From Nostoc sp. TCL26-01 (GTDB lineage: Bacteria; Cyanobacteriota; Cyanobacteriia; Cyanobacteriales; Nostocaceae): a stretch of DNA of 64,000 bases. The notes under the pieces are model-generated. The model saw only the letters and a list, made by a program, of their open reading frames with translations, ran no database searches and was not told where the DNA came from. The position numbers were made by a program, and so were the translations under genes. Below, in pieces: positions 1 through 8,712 of the stretch. The DNA lies in the NCBI RefSeq assembly GCF_013393945.1, contig NZ_CP040297.1, positions 4,248,001 to 4,312,000 of the forward strand, in the 5' to 3' direction. Numbering within the stretch: position 1 is the first letter of the stretch; the number at the start of each line of letters is the position of its first letter.

Positions 1-572
1 GTATTATCGCCTTCTTTACGACCATCTCCGGCAGAAAAGACAATGGCTGTTCCTAACCCCTTACGTCCATTTGCCACAGCATTAGTAAGTGTTTGTCCCA
101 CTTGTGGAAAATCATAAAAATTATCTGCGAAAGCTTCTGTAAAACCCCAACTATTATTGACAACATCAAAATTCACAAGACGTTCTAAAGCTTTAAACTC
201 ACCAGGGTTAGCTCTAATACCGGCGATTTTGGCATTGTAAGCCACACCCACAGTACCATCGCCATTCGCTTCAGCCGCGATAATACCTGCTACTGCTGTC
301 CCGTGATTATCACTAACTAGAACTGGTGAAGGATCAGAATCTTGGTCGATAGTGTCATAATCTTTCGTTTTGTCGTAATTATTATTCAAATCGTAGTGGT
401 TGTAATCAAATCCATCATCGATTACACCAACTAGAACACCGCGTCCTGTATAGTCATCCCATACATCAACTACATTGATATCAAAAAGGCGATATGTCTG
501 ATTACCAACGGTTACGGTGTCGTAGAGATACCATTGGTTTTTAAATAAAGGATCGGAAGGGAAAGTAGCCAT
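1..572 (-). CDS. Subtilisin-like serine protease, N-terminal part (cut by window edge)
   Basis: About 190 codons read on the minus strand from an ATG at 572 and run off the window with no stop. Two of the three peptidase S8 catalytic motifs are visible: Asp near residue 52 in GVIDDGFDYNH and His near residue 90 in DNHGTAVAGI. The Ser region and any C-terminal P-domain or RTX repeats lie outside. There is no clear signal peptide; the start MATFPSDPLFKNQWYL is typical of cyanobacterial extracellular calcium-dependent S8 proteases, which are often exported by a C-terminal type I signal. It diverges from the exoprotein gene at 901. S8 proteases are sometimes found near cyanobacterial bacteriocin-type loci, but a link here is inference. 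The family call is firm; the substrate is unknown. Confidence 0.88.
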   Translation of the reverse strand, partial: MATFPSDPLFKNQWYLYDTVTVGNQTYRLFDINVVDVWDDYTGRGVLVGVIDDGFDYNHYDLNNNYDKTKDYDTIDQDSDPSPVLVSDNHGTAVAGIIAAEANGDGTVGVAYNAKIAGIRANPGEFKALERLVNFDVVNNSWGFTEAFADNFYDFPQVGQTLTNAVANGRKGLGTAIVFSAGDGRKEGDN

Positions 573-727
573 AAGTTTGCCTCTTGTATTATGCGAATAT
601 TTCAATGCCAGTAAATAGCCTGATGATCTGAAAATGCAGGATGTTTACTCTGACTTTATGAAAATTTTTGACACTTAAAATCTTTAGCAATTCACAGAGT
701 AAATAAAACACAGAAATTAGTCCTTCA

Positions 728-810
728 GCTTTTATGCAAACTTAGATGCAACTTTCTGTATAGATATCAGCATAATTGTGTATGTAAAATTGCATAAAAG
801 TGTATTGCCC
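728..810 (+). promoter_or_regulatory. Shared upstream element, copy in front of the TPS exoprotein gene
   Basis: The 328-bp gap 573-900 holds a segment that aligns well with 3670-3715 upstream of the NTF2-like gene: TTTTATGCAA, then a TTTCTG-TATA block, then ATCAGCATAA. A second block, TTGCATAAAAGTGTATTG at 790-807, resembles motifs at 10742, 22781 and 24113. The element lies 90-170 bp before the ATG at 901, a promoter-like position. The similarity is read directly; a regulatory role is inference. Confidence 0.5.
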
Positions 811-900
811 TTTAGACTCATCTATGCAACGTTGCAATTTATCCCTTCAAGCTTGAGACTAGATATCAGTTGATACAACTGACACGCAAGAGAAAAATTT

Positions 901-3609
901 ATGATCCAGCAGTCTAATTGCAATTGGTCGTGGCGTTTAGGACTATTGCTCAGTTTGACTGTCACAACAAACGCCAAAGCCATAGCTCAAGTCACATCAG
1001 ACCAAACATTAGGAACACAAGTTATAGATATTGGTTTAAATTCTTTTATTTTGGATGGAACAACAGTTGGTAACACAAATTTATTCCACAGTTTTAGTAG
1101 TTTCAATATTCCTAATGGTGGTGCAGCAGTTTTTATCAACGACCCTACTATTACTAATATCTTTGCACGAGTAACTGGGGGAATCGCATCTGAGATTCAA
1201 GGATTGATTAGCGCTCAAGGCACTGCTAATTTATTTTTAATGAATCCCAATGGAATTATTTTTGGCAGAAACGCTCAATTAAATATTGGTGGTTCATTTG
1301 TTGCAACTACTGCTAATACGATTCAATTCCCTGGTGGTGCTGAATTTTCTTTAAAGTCACCAGTTGCACCAGAAAATACTTTACTTAGTATTAATCCAAC
1401 AGCATTTTTATTTAATCAAATTGCTAACCAAGGCGCGAACTCAATTGAAAATCGAGGTCAATTATTTACTGCTCCAGGTAAGAGTTTAATCTTACTTGGT
1501 GGTCGCGTTGCACCTACCCTTGAATCTACTGGTCAAATCGTCATGGATGGGGGAACTATTGGGGCATCTGGGGGTAGGGTCGAAATAGGAGGATTAACTG
1601 CATCAGGAACAGTAGGACTTACTGTTAATGGTAACGATGTGCGCTTGAGTTTTCCTGATGATGTAGCGAAATCAGATGTTTTGCTGAATCAGTCTTTTAT
1701 TGCTGCTTTTGGAGCAAATGGCAGCGATATTGTAATTAATGCTAATAACTTGCTGTTAACAAATGGTGGCTTGATATTATCTGATACTGCTACATCAGAA
1801 CTAGAGCAAACAATTGGACATGGAGGAAATATTCAAGTTACAGCAACAAATTCTATAGAAATAGATGCCAAAGATGCAGTAGATACAACAACTGGTTTTT
1901 TAGCAACAACAAGCAGTGCTAGTCGTGGAGGCGATATAACACTAAAAACCAGAAATTTTATCATGAAAAATGGTGGTTTGATTGTTGCAGAAGCTAATGG
2001 TAATTTAGGAGGTAATGCAGGTAACATTAATATAAATGCCTCAGAATCTGTTGAGTTAATTAGCTCGAATCCTGACAACCGTAATGTTATTTTCACAGGA
2101 GTTACCCCTTTCGGTGATGTGCCTAATGTAGGTAATGGCGGCGATTTAACAATCAATACCAAACGTTTCCAACTAATAAACAGTAATATTTCATCTGGAA
2201 CTTTTGCTCAGGGAAATGCAGGTAAAATATTTATTAATAGTAGTAATGCAATAGTTATTGACAATAGCACTATTAATAGTCGAGTAGGAATCGGTGCTGT
2301 AGGAAATGCTGGTGATATTAAACTTGAAACACAAAGACTTACCTTGATTAATGGTGGTCAAATTGATTCTCAAATTTCTGAAACTGGACAAGGTAGAGGT
2401 GCAACTATTCGTATTAATGCTACTGATGGAGTAACTATTTCAGGAATTAATAGAGATGGAATTGCCAGTTTCATATCCACTGAAACCCGAAATGGAGCAA
2501 TTGGTCAGGGAGGAGATATTATAGTTAACACAGATTATTTTCGTATAGCAGAAGAAGGTAATATATCTGCATTAACAGAGAATTCTAGTAACGGAGGTAA
2601 TATTACAATTAACGCTCGTGTATTTGAGGTATCGAATGGTGGACTCGTGACTACAGGAACTATAGGCGGTGGCAAATCTGGCGATCTTAGCATCTATGCA
2701 GATAGTCTCGCTATTTCATCAAATATAAATAGGCGTACTGGTGTGTTTGCAGGTGCAAATTCACCTGAATCTACTGGCGATGGTGGAACCATATCTCTAT
2801 TCACAACTAACTTTAACTTATTTACAACTGACCTAAACTTGCCTAATAATATCGTCTCAGTTTCTACACGCACTTTAGGAAGAGGTATTGCGGGAAATAT
2901 TAACATTAATGCTAGAGAAAATTTCAATGTTAAAAATGGTAGTATTAGCGCTAGGGCAGAACAAGCAGGCGGTGGTAATCTTAATGTCACTGCAAGAAAT
3001 ATTAACCTGCGAAATAACAGTGATATCCGCACCGATTTATCTAGTGGTAGTGGTAGAGGCGGTAATATTTTCCTGACATCAGATACTATCATCGCTTTAG
3101 AAGATAGTGACATTCTCGCTTTCGCACCAGAAGGGCAAGGCGGCGATATTAAGTTTAACACTCGCGCTGTATTTAGTGATGCTCTATTTAACTATAGACC
3201 AACATCAACTGATAAAAATAGTCTTCAGTCGCTAATTAATAATGGTCGCTCTGATATTAACGCCACTGGTACAATCTCTGGCAATATTATCGGTGTTCCT
3301 GATATTAGCTTTCTGCAAAATGGACTGACAGAATTACAAGGCAATCCCATTGATATTAATGCCTTAATTGCTAATAGTTGCATTGCGCGCAGTCCGAAGC
3401 AAGAAAGCACTTTTATCATTACAGGAACTGGTAGTTTACCTAGTCGTCCAGGTGAGGCTATGGCTTCTAGCTATCCTACAGGTGATGTGCAGAATATCAC
3501 GAATAATAGTACAAGCAGTTCGTGGAAAAAAGGCGATCCGATTGTGGAAGCACAAGGAGTGTATCGACTAGCTAATGGGTTTTTGGTGATGAGTCGTAAG
3601 TGTAGTTAA
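901..3609 (+). CDS. Two-partner secretion exoprotein (TpsA, filamentous haemagglutinin N-terminal domain)
   Basis: This 902-residue exported protein has a signal-like N-terminus (hydrophobic residues about 12-30, ending near AIAQ). A haemagglutination-activity/TPS domain follows at about 30-145, with the typical motifs NLFLMNPNGIIFG and IGGSFVATTA. The rest is Gly/Asn-rich beta-helix repeat (recurring GGNI, GGDI and NGG turns). TPS domains are recognised by POTRA-containing TpsB pores, and the likely partner is encoded at 8712-10481 on the other strand. The C-terminus has a few Cys (SCIARS near 825 and a terminal RKCS), as in many cyanobacterial TpsA proteins. Adhesion or surface display is the usual role; the actual ligand cannot be told. 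The ATG at 901 follows a weak GAGA purine stretch. Confidence 0.92.
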   Translation: MIQQSNCNWSWRLGLLLSLTVTTNAKAIAQVTSDQTLGTQVIDIGLNSFILDGTTVGNTNLFHSFSSFNIPNGGAAVFINDPTITNIFARVTGGIASEIQGLISAQGTANLFLMNPNGIIFGRNAQLNIGGSFVATTANTIQFPGGAEFSLKSPVAPENTLLSINPTAFLFNQIANQGANSIENRGQLFTAPGKSLILLGGRVAPTLESTGQIVMDGGTIGASGGRVEIGGLTASGTVGLTVNGNDVRLSFPDDVAKSDVLLNQSFIAAFGANGSDIVINANNLLLTNGGLILSDTATSELEQTIGHGGNIQVTATNSIEIDAKDAVDTTTGFLATTSSASRGGDITLKTRNFIMKNGGLIVAEANGNLGGNAGNININASESVELISSNPDNRNVIFTGVTPFGDVPNVGNGGDLTINTKRFQLINSNISSGTFAQGNAGKIFINSSNAIVIDNSTINSRVGIGAVGNAGDIKLETQRLTLINGGQIDSQISETGQGRGATIRINATDGVTISGINRDGIASFISTETRNGAIGQGGDIIVNTDYFRIAEEGNISALTENSSNGGNITINARVFEVSNGGLVTTGTIGGGKSGDLSIYADSLAISSNINRRTGVFAGANSPESTGDGGTISLFTTNFNLFTTDLNLPNNIVSVSTRTLGRGIAGNININARENFNVKNGSISARAEQAGGGNLNVTARNINLRNNSDIRTDLSSGSGRGGNIFLTSDTIIALEDSDILAFAPEGQGGDIKFNTRAVFSDALFNYRPTSTDKNSLQSLINNGRSDINATGTISGNIIGVPDISFLQNGLTELQGNPIDINALIANSCIARSPKQESTFIITGTGSLPSRPGEAMASSYPTGDVQNITNNSTSSSWKKGDPIVEAQGVYRLANGFLVMSRKCS

Positions 3610-3666
3610 TTGGATTCCAGGTTGGTTGGAGCGATCGCATATACTATCTGCACACTGGTGACAATA

Positions 3667-3729
3667 CATTTTTATGCAATCTTGAGTGATAGTTTCTGCA
3701 TACCAATCAGCATAAAAGGTGAATGAATT
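3667..3729 (+). promoter_or_regulatory. Shared upstream element, copy in front of the NTF2-like gene
   Basis: This copy contains TTTTATGCAATCTTGAG (3670-3686), then CTGCAT, and GCATAAAAGGTGAATGAAT at 3710-3728. The last block is identical to the one on the minus strand at 22733-22751, upstream of the C39 exporter operon, and differs by one base from 7322-7340. It ends about 57 bp before the chosen start codon at 3786. Function is inferred from repeated position, not shown. Confidence 0.55.
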
Positions 3730-3785
3730 ACGTCAGTATCTCCTTTAATCTGTCTGATAAAGGAATTATTGGTGGTGAGTTTAAT

Positions 3786-4445
3786 ATGATGAAAAAAGGA
3801 ATTTTTACCCTGGCTAGTTTAATCACCATCCCATTAGTGATTAATAATGGTTTTGTTAGAGCAGACGGTAGCGCAGACTATATGCTCAATTGTCCACCTA
3901 GAGAATTCGAGAGGTGTTGGTCTGAATACAAAGCAAACTCAACAACAGAGTGGCAAAATATATTGAATACTTATAATGCCATGCTCAATGCCTGTAGCCG
4001 TAGAGACTTATACGGATGTTTTGCTGACTTTGCACCTGATTTTCAAGCACGTCAATTCAATGGAGAGGTGATTAATTTAGCACAGTTACGTCAAAGTAAT
4101 CAGCAGTTTTGGCAACAAACGAGTCAATATCGGGAAAGTGCATATATTATTCGTCGGGATGTAGGCAGAAATTATGCCAAAGTTACGGGTGTTGAGTACG
4201 TTGATGCCACTATCCCTGGTTCTGATAGTATCCGCCAAGAAGTCACATTTGAACACACTTGGAAACGTACAAGTAATGGGTGGAAGTTAGTATATCATAA
4301 TACTCTCGATAAAAAAGTTTCTCGTGGCGGACAATCACCTAGCCAAGCAAATCGGCAGTATCCAGCAGCACCATTGCCACCTTCTACTAGCTTAGAGCAG
4401 CAATTTAATTTTGTGCATCAGATGCCTAGATTTTGGAATCCTTAG
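3786..4445 (+). CDS. Secreted NTF2-like (SnoaL-type) protein of unknown function
   Basis: I chose ATG at 3786 because GGTGGTGAG lies just upstream and the product then begins MMKKGIFTLASLITIPLV, a good signal peptide, with cleavage likely after VRA. The upstream ATG at 3723 would bury the signal under 21 residues and lies inside a repeated upstream element. The mature part (about 195 residues) begins with a Cys-containing segment (NCPPREFERCW). A predicted cone-shaped alpha+beta fold follows, with the YNAMLNACSRRD and VTFEHTWKRTSNGWKLVYHN pattern of SnoaL/DUF4440 folds. It ends in a Pro-rich tail. No catalytic motif can be assigned. It sits between the exoprotein and the first Gly-Gly peptide gene, all on the plus strand. 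Confidence 0.72.
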   Translation: MMKKGIFTLASLITIPLVINNGFVRADGSADYMLNCPPREFERCWSEYKANSTTEWQNILNTYNAMLNACSRRDLYGCFADFAPDFQARQFNGEVINLAQLRQSNQQFWQQTSQYRESAYIIRRDVGRNYAKVTGVEYVDATIPGSDSIRQEVTFEHTWKRTSNGWKLVYHNTLDKKVSRGGQSPSQANRQYPAAPLPPSTSLEQQFNFVHQMPRFWNP

Positions 4446-4569
4446 AACTAAAATGCCCTGAGATCGTCACGAAAAGGTAAAACCGTTATTTTGCAGGGTA
4501 TCTTTTGTAGCACCAAATTTCGCAATTCTTCAACTAAATTGCGATCGCGCTGCTTCTTGTCGCATCGCC

Positions 4570-4586
4570 TTTTACGCAATATTGAG
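4570..4586 (+). promoter_or_regulatory. Partial copy of the shared upstream element before peptide gene 1
   Basis: TTTTACGCAATATTGAG matches 15 of 17 positions of the block at 3670-3686 and is followed by AGCATAA. It lies 34-50 bp before the ATG of the Gly-Gly peptide gene. The match is short, so chance cannot be excluded. Confidence 0.35.
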
Positions 4587-4619
4587 CAAAGCATAAGTAG
4601 TTTTGGAGCAGATTTCACA

Positions 4620-4910
4620 ATGACTAACATCAAAATTAATAACTTACAATCTACCAAAATTGAAAATGAATTAGTTTATCTAACTGATGCAGAAATATCA
4701 GAAATAAATGGTGGTTTTAGACAACTATTTGCTGCAACATCTCTAATTTCAGGAGTAAATAGTGGTTCATCTGCCAATTCAGAAACATTCGAGCAACGTC
4801 TTCAACGTATTAATGACGAAGTAAATCAGATATATCGTCTAGCATGGGCATATCAGACTGCTTCTAGTTTTATTGGACTAGGAGGAAGTGGTTTTAGTGG
4901 ATTGAGATAA
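4620..4910 (+). CDS. Gly-Gly leader peptide precursor 1 (bacteriocin-like, 96 aa)
   Basis: The start MTNIKINNLQ at 4620 is chosen because the same N-terminus occurs in the gene at 11112 (MANIKINNLQ) and a GGAG lies about 10 bases upstream. An upstream in-frame ATG (4491) would add 43 residues of a different, basic character. Residues 1-32 look like a double-glycine leader: acidic, with an EISEINGG end and Leu/Ile at the usual spacing. Cleavage after Gly32 would release a 64-residue core rich in Ser, Gly and Ala (FRQLFAATSLISGVN..., ending GLGGSGFSGLR) with no Cys. C39-peptidase exporters cut after such GG sites, and one is encoded at 19321-22035. Precursor status is inferred from the leader; the mature activity is unknown. 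Confidence 0.7.
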   Translation: MTNIKINNLQSTKIENELVYLTDAEISEINGGFRQLFAATSLISGVNSGSSANSETFEQRLQRINDEVNQIYRLAWAYQTASSFIGLGGSGFSGLR

Positions 4911-5097
4911 GCTGAATTTTCGAGCTACTTATCTTTCCTACTAATTAAGTAAGCTTGAGATAATTTATTTTCTAGTGTTCCCTTGTCTTAAAAATTACCT
5001 CAACTCAAATAAGAGTCATATCTTCATCATGAGGCAATTTGTTCCTCACTACAGCTATCTTCACTAGCAACATAATTAATTTAACATCAATCCAGAC

Positions 5098-5853
5098 ATG
5101 AATAAGTGTGTTTACTCTTTTTTATTGGCTATACCAATTAGCCTATCTTTTGCTATCTCTACTGACGCTGAAGAAGTTTCTACAAAAGCTTCAGATTTGA
5201 TTCCTATTCATAATCAGCCACCTCAATCCAAAGCAGAAAATCTAGAAATTACTCAAAATTTGAACACGGCAAATTCACCTCATCTTTCTGAAAAAAACTA
5301 TTGGTATATCAGTGGAAGTGTTGGTGGTAGTTCCCCCAAAAATATTACTGTTAGACAAGGTAATGATTCAGCTTCCATTGGTGTTGATAATGCTTTTCAA
5401 GGAAATATTGCAGTAGGTTATCAATGGGATGAAGTTCGCGCTGAACTCGAAGTTGGTTATGGTTCTTACGGTGTTAATACTTTTAAAAGTGGTGATGTTA
5501 CTATTCCACTCACCGGTACTGTGAGTGCAACTACCGTCTTCGTCAATGGTTATTGGGATATTCCCAGTGATTCTAAGTGGCGTTCTTATATTGGTGCTGG
5601 AATAGGTGTTGGTTTTCCGGAATTTAGTGAACTCAAATCTGGTGAAGCAACTAATCCCCCTAGTGGTGGTACAGCTTTAGCATTGCAAGGAAAAGTCGGT
5701 ATTCAATATGAATTGGCTAAAAAAAGCAATGTGTTTGTAGAATTAAAGTATCAAAATCTCGGCAGTTTTAGTACTGGCTCTGGTGAGAATAAAGCTAATA
5801 TCGACTCTATCAATTCTCTGGGTATGAGTGTTGGTTATCGTCAAGGTTTTTGA
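5098..5853 (+). CDS. Outer-membrane beta-barrel protein (opacity/OmpA-barrel type)
   Basis: The 251-residue product begins with a signal peptide (MNKCVYSFLLAIPISLSFAI, cleavage near TDAEE) and a short linker. An eight-strand-like barrel follows: NYWYISGSVGG, GNIAVGYQWDEVRAELEVGYG, RSYIGAGIGVGF, GKVGIQYELAKKSNVFVELKY and a final strand MSVGYRQGF. The alternating pattern and terminal aromatic residue are the outer-membrane targeting signature. It is a stand-alone plus-strand gene with a terminator-like hairpin 45 bp after the stop. Its role (surface adhesion, small-molecule pore or structural) is not determined. Confidence 0.82.
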   Translation: MNKCVYSFLLAIPISLSFAISTDAEEVSTKASDLIPIHNQPPQSKAENLEITQNLNTANSPHLSEKNYWYISGSVGGSSPKNITVRQGNDSASIGVDNAFQGNIAVGYQWDEVRAELEVGYGSYGVNTFKSGDVTIPLTGTVSATTVFVNGYWDIPSDSKWRSYIGAGIGVGFPEFSELKSGEATNPPSGGTALALQGKVGIQYELAKKSNVFVELKYQNLGSFSTGSGENKANIDSINSLGMSVGYRQGF

Positions 5854-5898
5854 AGATTAGTCCAATTTTTAGATATAACTCACACCATACCAGATTCG

Positions 5899-5937
5899 GA
5901 TACCTAACTTTCTGAATAAGTCGGGTATCTAGTTTTT
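5899..5937 (+). terminator. Rho-independent terminator after the outer-membrane barrel gene
   Basis: GATACCTAACTT (5899-5910) pairs imperfectly with AAGTCGGGTATC (5918-5929), followed by TAGTTTTT. Confidence 0.6.
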
Positions 5938-5957
5938 CTTGAAAGGGCATTCGTCTT

Positions 5958-6341
5958 CTACAGCGTAAGACATTCCTGTAACAAATTTCTGATATTCATT
6001 AGCATACAATCTAACTTTATATAGGGACGAAGTGCCGCAGGTGTGTGAAAATTTTCTTTGTATCGAATGTTGTAAGTAAATTTACAATTTGCATTTTCAG
6101 ACTTTGGTTCGCCCTCCAATGACCATTCTGAACTACTACCACGGATTACTTCAACAATTTGCTTTCGATAGTTACTACATTCATTTCGTGTAGGATTTGC
6201 TTTTGGCAAAATTACTTTGAAATCAAGGTCTTCCGAAAAACGTTTAATAAGTCCAAACCCTTTTGATAAGCTAGTTCCCCCTGCAAAAACTAACTGCACA
6301 CCAAAATTATTGACAGCGCTCAAGGATGCAATTATCCGCAT
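5958..6341 (-). pseudogene. AbiEii/AbiGii-type nucleotidyltransferase toxin fragment
   Basis: The reading frame carries the signature of AbiEii-family nucleotidyltransferases: FAGGTSLSKGF, followed 13 residues later by RFSEDLDF, whose Asp residues bind metal. At 127 residues it is about half or less of usual family length. The C-terminal part stops soon after the strand RPYIKLDCML, and no AbiEi-type antitoxin gene lies beside it. The start has no good ribosome site. It is best read as a decayed toxin remnant, though a short active form cannot be excluded from sequence alone. Confidence 0.6.
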
Positions 6342-6384
6342 AGCGTACCAATCCTTGTTTTGTTGTGAAATTCGAGAGGTTCAT

Positions 6385-6422
6385 ATCCCCGACTTCTTGA
6401 AGAAGTCAGGGATCTTGTTTTT
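6385..6422 (+). terminator. Hairpin followed by T-rich tract
   Basis: ATCCCCGACTTCTT (6385-6398) pairs with AAGAAGTCAGGGAT (one mismatch), followed by CTTGTTTTT. It has a terminator shape, but no plus-strand gene clearly ends here, so it may be one of the dispersed hairpins of this genome. Confidence 0.4.
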
Positions 6423-6508
6423 CATAAAATTCAATAAAATGTAAATAGAAATAAAAAGAATATTTGCGTTATTCAATAATGAACTTGATTAATTTATAGG
6501 AGAATAAT

Positions 6509-6952
6509 ATGATACGTAGCAAAAGTGAAAAAATGGGCAAAGTAACTACCACAATTACTATTACTAACCAAATTGATCAGACGCTTGCAGAAAGAGGATT
6601 TATTCCAGTAGAACAAGTACGCTCAATCACTTTACATGATGTTTTAGTGGACACAGGCGCAACAAGACTGTGCTTACCTAAAAATATTATTATTGATTTG
6701 GGATTACCTCTACAAGGTGAAGTAGACGTAAAAATAGCTACAGGAGTACATAAAGCCCGGATTTTTAAAATGTTAAATCTTGCGGTTGAGGGAAGAGAAG
6801 GGATTTTTAACTGTATTGAACTACCAGAAGGTGCAGATCCGTTATTGGGATTAATACCTTTAGAAGATTTAGGATTAGAACCAGATTTGCAAAATCAAAA
6901 ATTGCTGGTTTTACCAGTGGAAGGAAAGGATACTTATTTAATGGTTTTGTGA
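6509..6952 (+). CDS. Small retropepsin-like aspartic protease (clan AA)
   Basis: The 147-residue cytosolic protein has the single aspartic-protease motif VDTGAT with Asp48. A hydrophobic flap region (IATGVHKARIFKMLNLAVEG) and the downstream G-L-P-L segment (PLLGLIPLEDLGLEPD) follow, typical of one-domain retropepsin-like proteins that work as dimers. TAGGAG lies 6 bases before the ATG. Such genes are common and stand alone in cyanobacteria, and their substrates are mostly unknown. Heptamer repeats follow directly after the stop codon. Confidence 0.75.
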   Translation: MIRSKSEKMGKVTTTITITNQIDQTLAERGFIPVEQVRSITLHDVLVDTGATRLCLPKNIIIDLGLPLQGEVDVKIATGVHKARIFKMLNLAVEGREGIFNCIELPEGADPLLGLIPLEDLGLEPDLQNQKLLVLPVEGKDTYLMVL

Positions 6953-6956
6953 TTAA

Positions 6957-7000
6957 AGTCAATAGTCATTGGTCAATAGTCAATAGTCATTAGTTATTCT
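6957..7000. repeat. STRR heptamer array (GTCAATA/GTCATTA type)
   Basis: Short tandem units of GTCAATA and variants follow the aspartic-protease gene. Related arrays occur at 31154, 40540, 42941, 47371 and 61727. Confidence 0.8.
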
Positions 7001-7070
7001 CCTCTGCTTTCTCGATACCTAATTCGCGTAGTTTTGCAGCTAGTAATGCTTGATGCTAACGTTCAATTTC
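6990..7070 (-). pseudogene. Remnant of a Uma2-type (DUF820) gene 3' end
   Basis: On the minus strand a short frame reads LEIER, stop, HQALLAAKLRELGIEKAEEN, stop. This is the usual C-terminal tail of cyanobacterial Uma2 endonuclease-like proteins, interrupted by a TAG. Nothing of the catalytic domain is present. The final stop falls in the heptamer array. Confidence 0.4.
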
Positions 7071-7304
7071 TAGTTAGTTGTGCGATCGCTTCATCTCCAC
7101 ATTGGCATTCTTGTTCTGCTTATTCGCAACTCCATGCAACTAAAACCATAGGTTTATGTGTAGCTAGCTACTCATATTTTATAGCGCTTTGCGGCAAATT
7201 TACTTTATTAATCCAGGAAATCTGGAATCTGATCTTTCATCAGTGATTACAAACTTGACAACACAATAAATTACAATGTGGTTTAGAGCAATATTATGTA
7301 CTCA
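7071..7304. other. Intergenic stretch without a recognised gene
   Basis: There is one HIP1 octamer and AT-rich sequence. A 70-codon open frame at 7034-7246 has no ribosome site or family resemblance and is not called. Confidence 0.6.
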
Positions 7305-7340
7305 ATCCGATATCTCAGCCTGCATAAAAGGTGAATAAAT
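7305..7340 (+). promoter_or_regulatory. Shared upstream element, copy before the phosphate-binding-like gene
   Basis: TATCTCAGCC is followed by GCATAAAAGGTGAATAAAT at 7322-7340, which differs by one base from the copies at 3710 and 22733 (minus). It lies about 165 bp upstream of the start codon at 7507. Confidence 0.5.
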
Positions 7341-7506
7341 GGCATTGGGCTTTGATGTTACTCTGTGAATTCCACATATATATCAGTTAAATATCTATAA
7401 TAAATGAAGGAGTATTTTTACCTCTGGTAGAGATAATTTTAATACAAGTTGCGTAAAAAAATTGTGTCTAGGGTTTTCACCGATCGCACAACTTCAGGAG
7501 TCTTTC

Positions 7507-8514
7507 ATGGGTGCTACTAATAAAATCTTTGTTCAGGCGATCGCCGCAGGTATCACTAGTGTTTTACTACTGACTACTATTAGCGGTAGTTACTGGTTAT
7601 GGCAATCTCAATTGAGCAATTGGGGAGACAAAAAAACAAATCTAACTAAAGTACCTGATGTTCCTCAAGGCATATTTAGATATGGAGGCTCTACTAGCTT
7701 TGCGCCATTGAGAAATCCCAATATAGTAGCGCGAATTCGTCAAGCACATCCAGATTATTCATTAGTTTATACTGAACCACCACCAGGCAATAAACCCGGT
7801 TCTGGTATTGGCATTAAAATGCTAATAGATGGGCAACTAAGCTTTTCTCAATCTTCTCGACCTGTGAAAGATGCAGAGTATAATGCTGCAAAACTGAGGT
7901 TTTTTCAATTAGAACAAATACCTGTTGCTATTGATGGCATTGCGATTTATATCAATCCCCAAGTATCTATTCCCGGTTTAACTGTGTCGCAAATTAAAGA
8001 TATTTTTACTGGCAAAATTACCAATTGGCAACAAATAAATGGCCCTGATTTAGCAATTACCCCTATTAGTCGTGACCCCAAGGATGGGGGAACACCGGAG
8101 TTTTTTCAAGAAACAGTTTTAGAGAAAGCTAATTTTAGTAACTCCGTACAACCTTACATTAGAGATACCACAAGTGGCATCAAAAAAGTAGCGAAAATTT
8201 CCGGTGCAATTGGTTATGCTACAGCATCAGAAGTTTGTGATCAAAGTTTAGTGAAAACTCTGGCGATCGCTAGAAGCAATAATCAAAATTTTGTGGCTCC
8301 TTGTATTGGGAAAAAAGTTAATAAAGCTGATTTTTCTCAAGATATTTATCCCATTACTAGACGACTGTTTGTAGTCATTAAACGAGATGGTAAAATAGAC
8401 GAAAAGTCAGGTTTAGCCTACGCCAATATGTTGCTAACTGATGAAGGTCAAGAAATAGTTAATCAAGTAGGTTTAGTCCCTTTACATAGTGTGGCAGAAA
8501 CGAGTAAAAATTAA
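7507..8514 (+). CDS. PstS-like phosphate/anion-binding periplasmic protein
   Basis: I start at ATG 7507 because AGGAG lies 6 bases upstream and the protein then opens with one N-terminal hydrophobic segment (about residues 10-35), acting as signal or membrane anchor. The rest matches the PBP-like phosphate-binding family: FRYGGSTSFAPL (ligand loop 1), a SQSSRP motif, QIKDIFTGKITNW, ISRDPKDGGTPEFF and GAIGYATASEV. No pstC/A/B genes are nearby, so it may be a sensor, scavenger or surface binder rather than part of a complete importer. It carries the shared upstream element, tying it to the secretion genes of this region. Ligand identity is inferred from family only. Confidence 0.85.
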   Translation: MGATNKIFVQAIAAGITSVLLLTTISGSYWLWQSQLSNWGDKKTNLTKVPDVPQGIFRYGGSTSFAPLRNPNIVARIRQAHPDYSLVYTEPPPGNKPGSGIGIKMLIDGQLSFSQSSRPVKDAEYNAAKLRFFQLEQIPVAIDGIAIYINPQVSIPGLTVSQIKDIFTGKITNWQQINGPDLAITPISRDPKDGGTPEFFQETVLEKANFSNSVQPYIRDTTSGIKKVAKISGAIGYATASEVCDQSLVKTLAIARSNNQNFVAPCIGKKVNKADFSQDIYPITRRLFVVIKRDGKIDEKSGLAYANMLLTDEGQEIVNQVGLVPLHSVAETSKN

Positions 8515-8538
8515 CCACAAAAAATCTTCTCACCCATT

Positions 8539-8620
8539 AGACATCTGGTAGAAATTAATTCTGCGTTGCCCGAAATCCCTGTAGAGACGTTGCACTGCAA
8601 CGTCTCTACTCTACATTCGA
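8539..8620. repeat. Palindromic dispersed element (copy 1 of the GTAGAGACGTTGCA family)
   Basis: The element starts AGACATCT, continues GAAATTAATTCTGCGTTGCCC, and contains the perfect palindrome GTAGAGACGTTGCA-C-TGCAACGTCTCTAC (8581-8609). Related copies lie at 10603-10688, 34408-34497 and around 45214. The right end here runs into a tandem heptamer array. Confidence 0.75.
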
Positions 8621-8712
8621 TGCCTATTGCCTATTGCCTATTACCTATTACCTATTACCTATTGCCTATTGCCTATTGCCTATTGCCTATTCCCTATTCC
8701 CTTTTCCCTTTT
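8621..8712. repeat. Heptamer tandem repeat (CTATTGC/CTATTAC), about 13 units
   Basis: CTATTGCC-type 7-bp units repeat from 8621 until just before the stop codon of the TpsB gene, degenerating to CCCTATT/CCCTTTT at the end. This is an STRR-class array between convergent genes. Confidence 0.85.

Noticed and set aside
7034..7246. A 70-codon open frame on the plus strand
   Set aside because: No ribosome site, odd composition, and it overlaps a minus-strand Uma2 remnant; no family resemblance.
6957..8712. Regular short repeats that could suggest a CRISPR array
   Set aside because: Units are 7 bp and contiguous without spacers; these are STRR arrays. No cas genes are present in the window.
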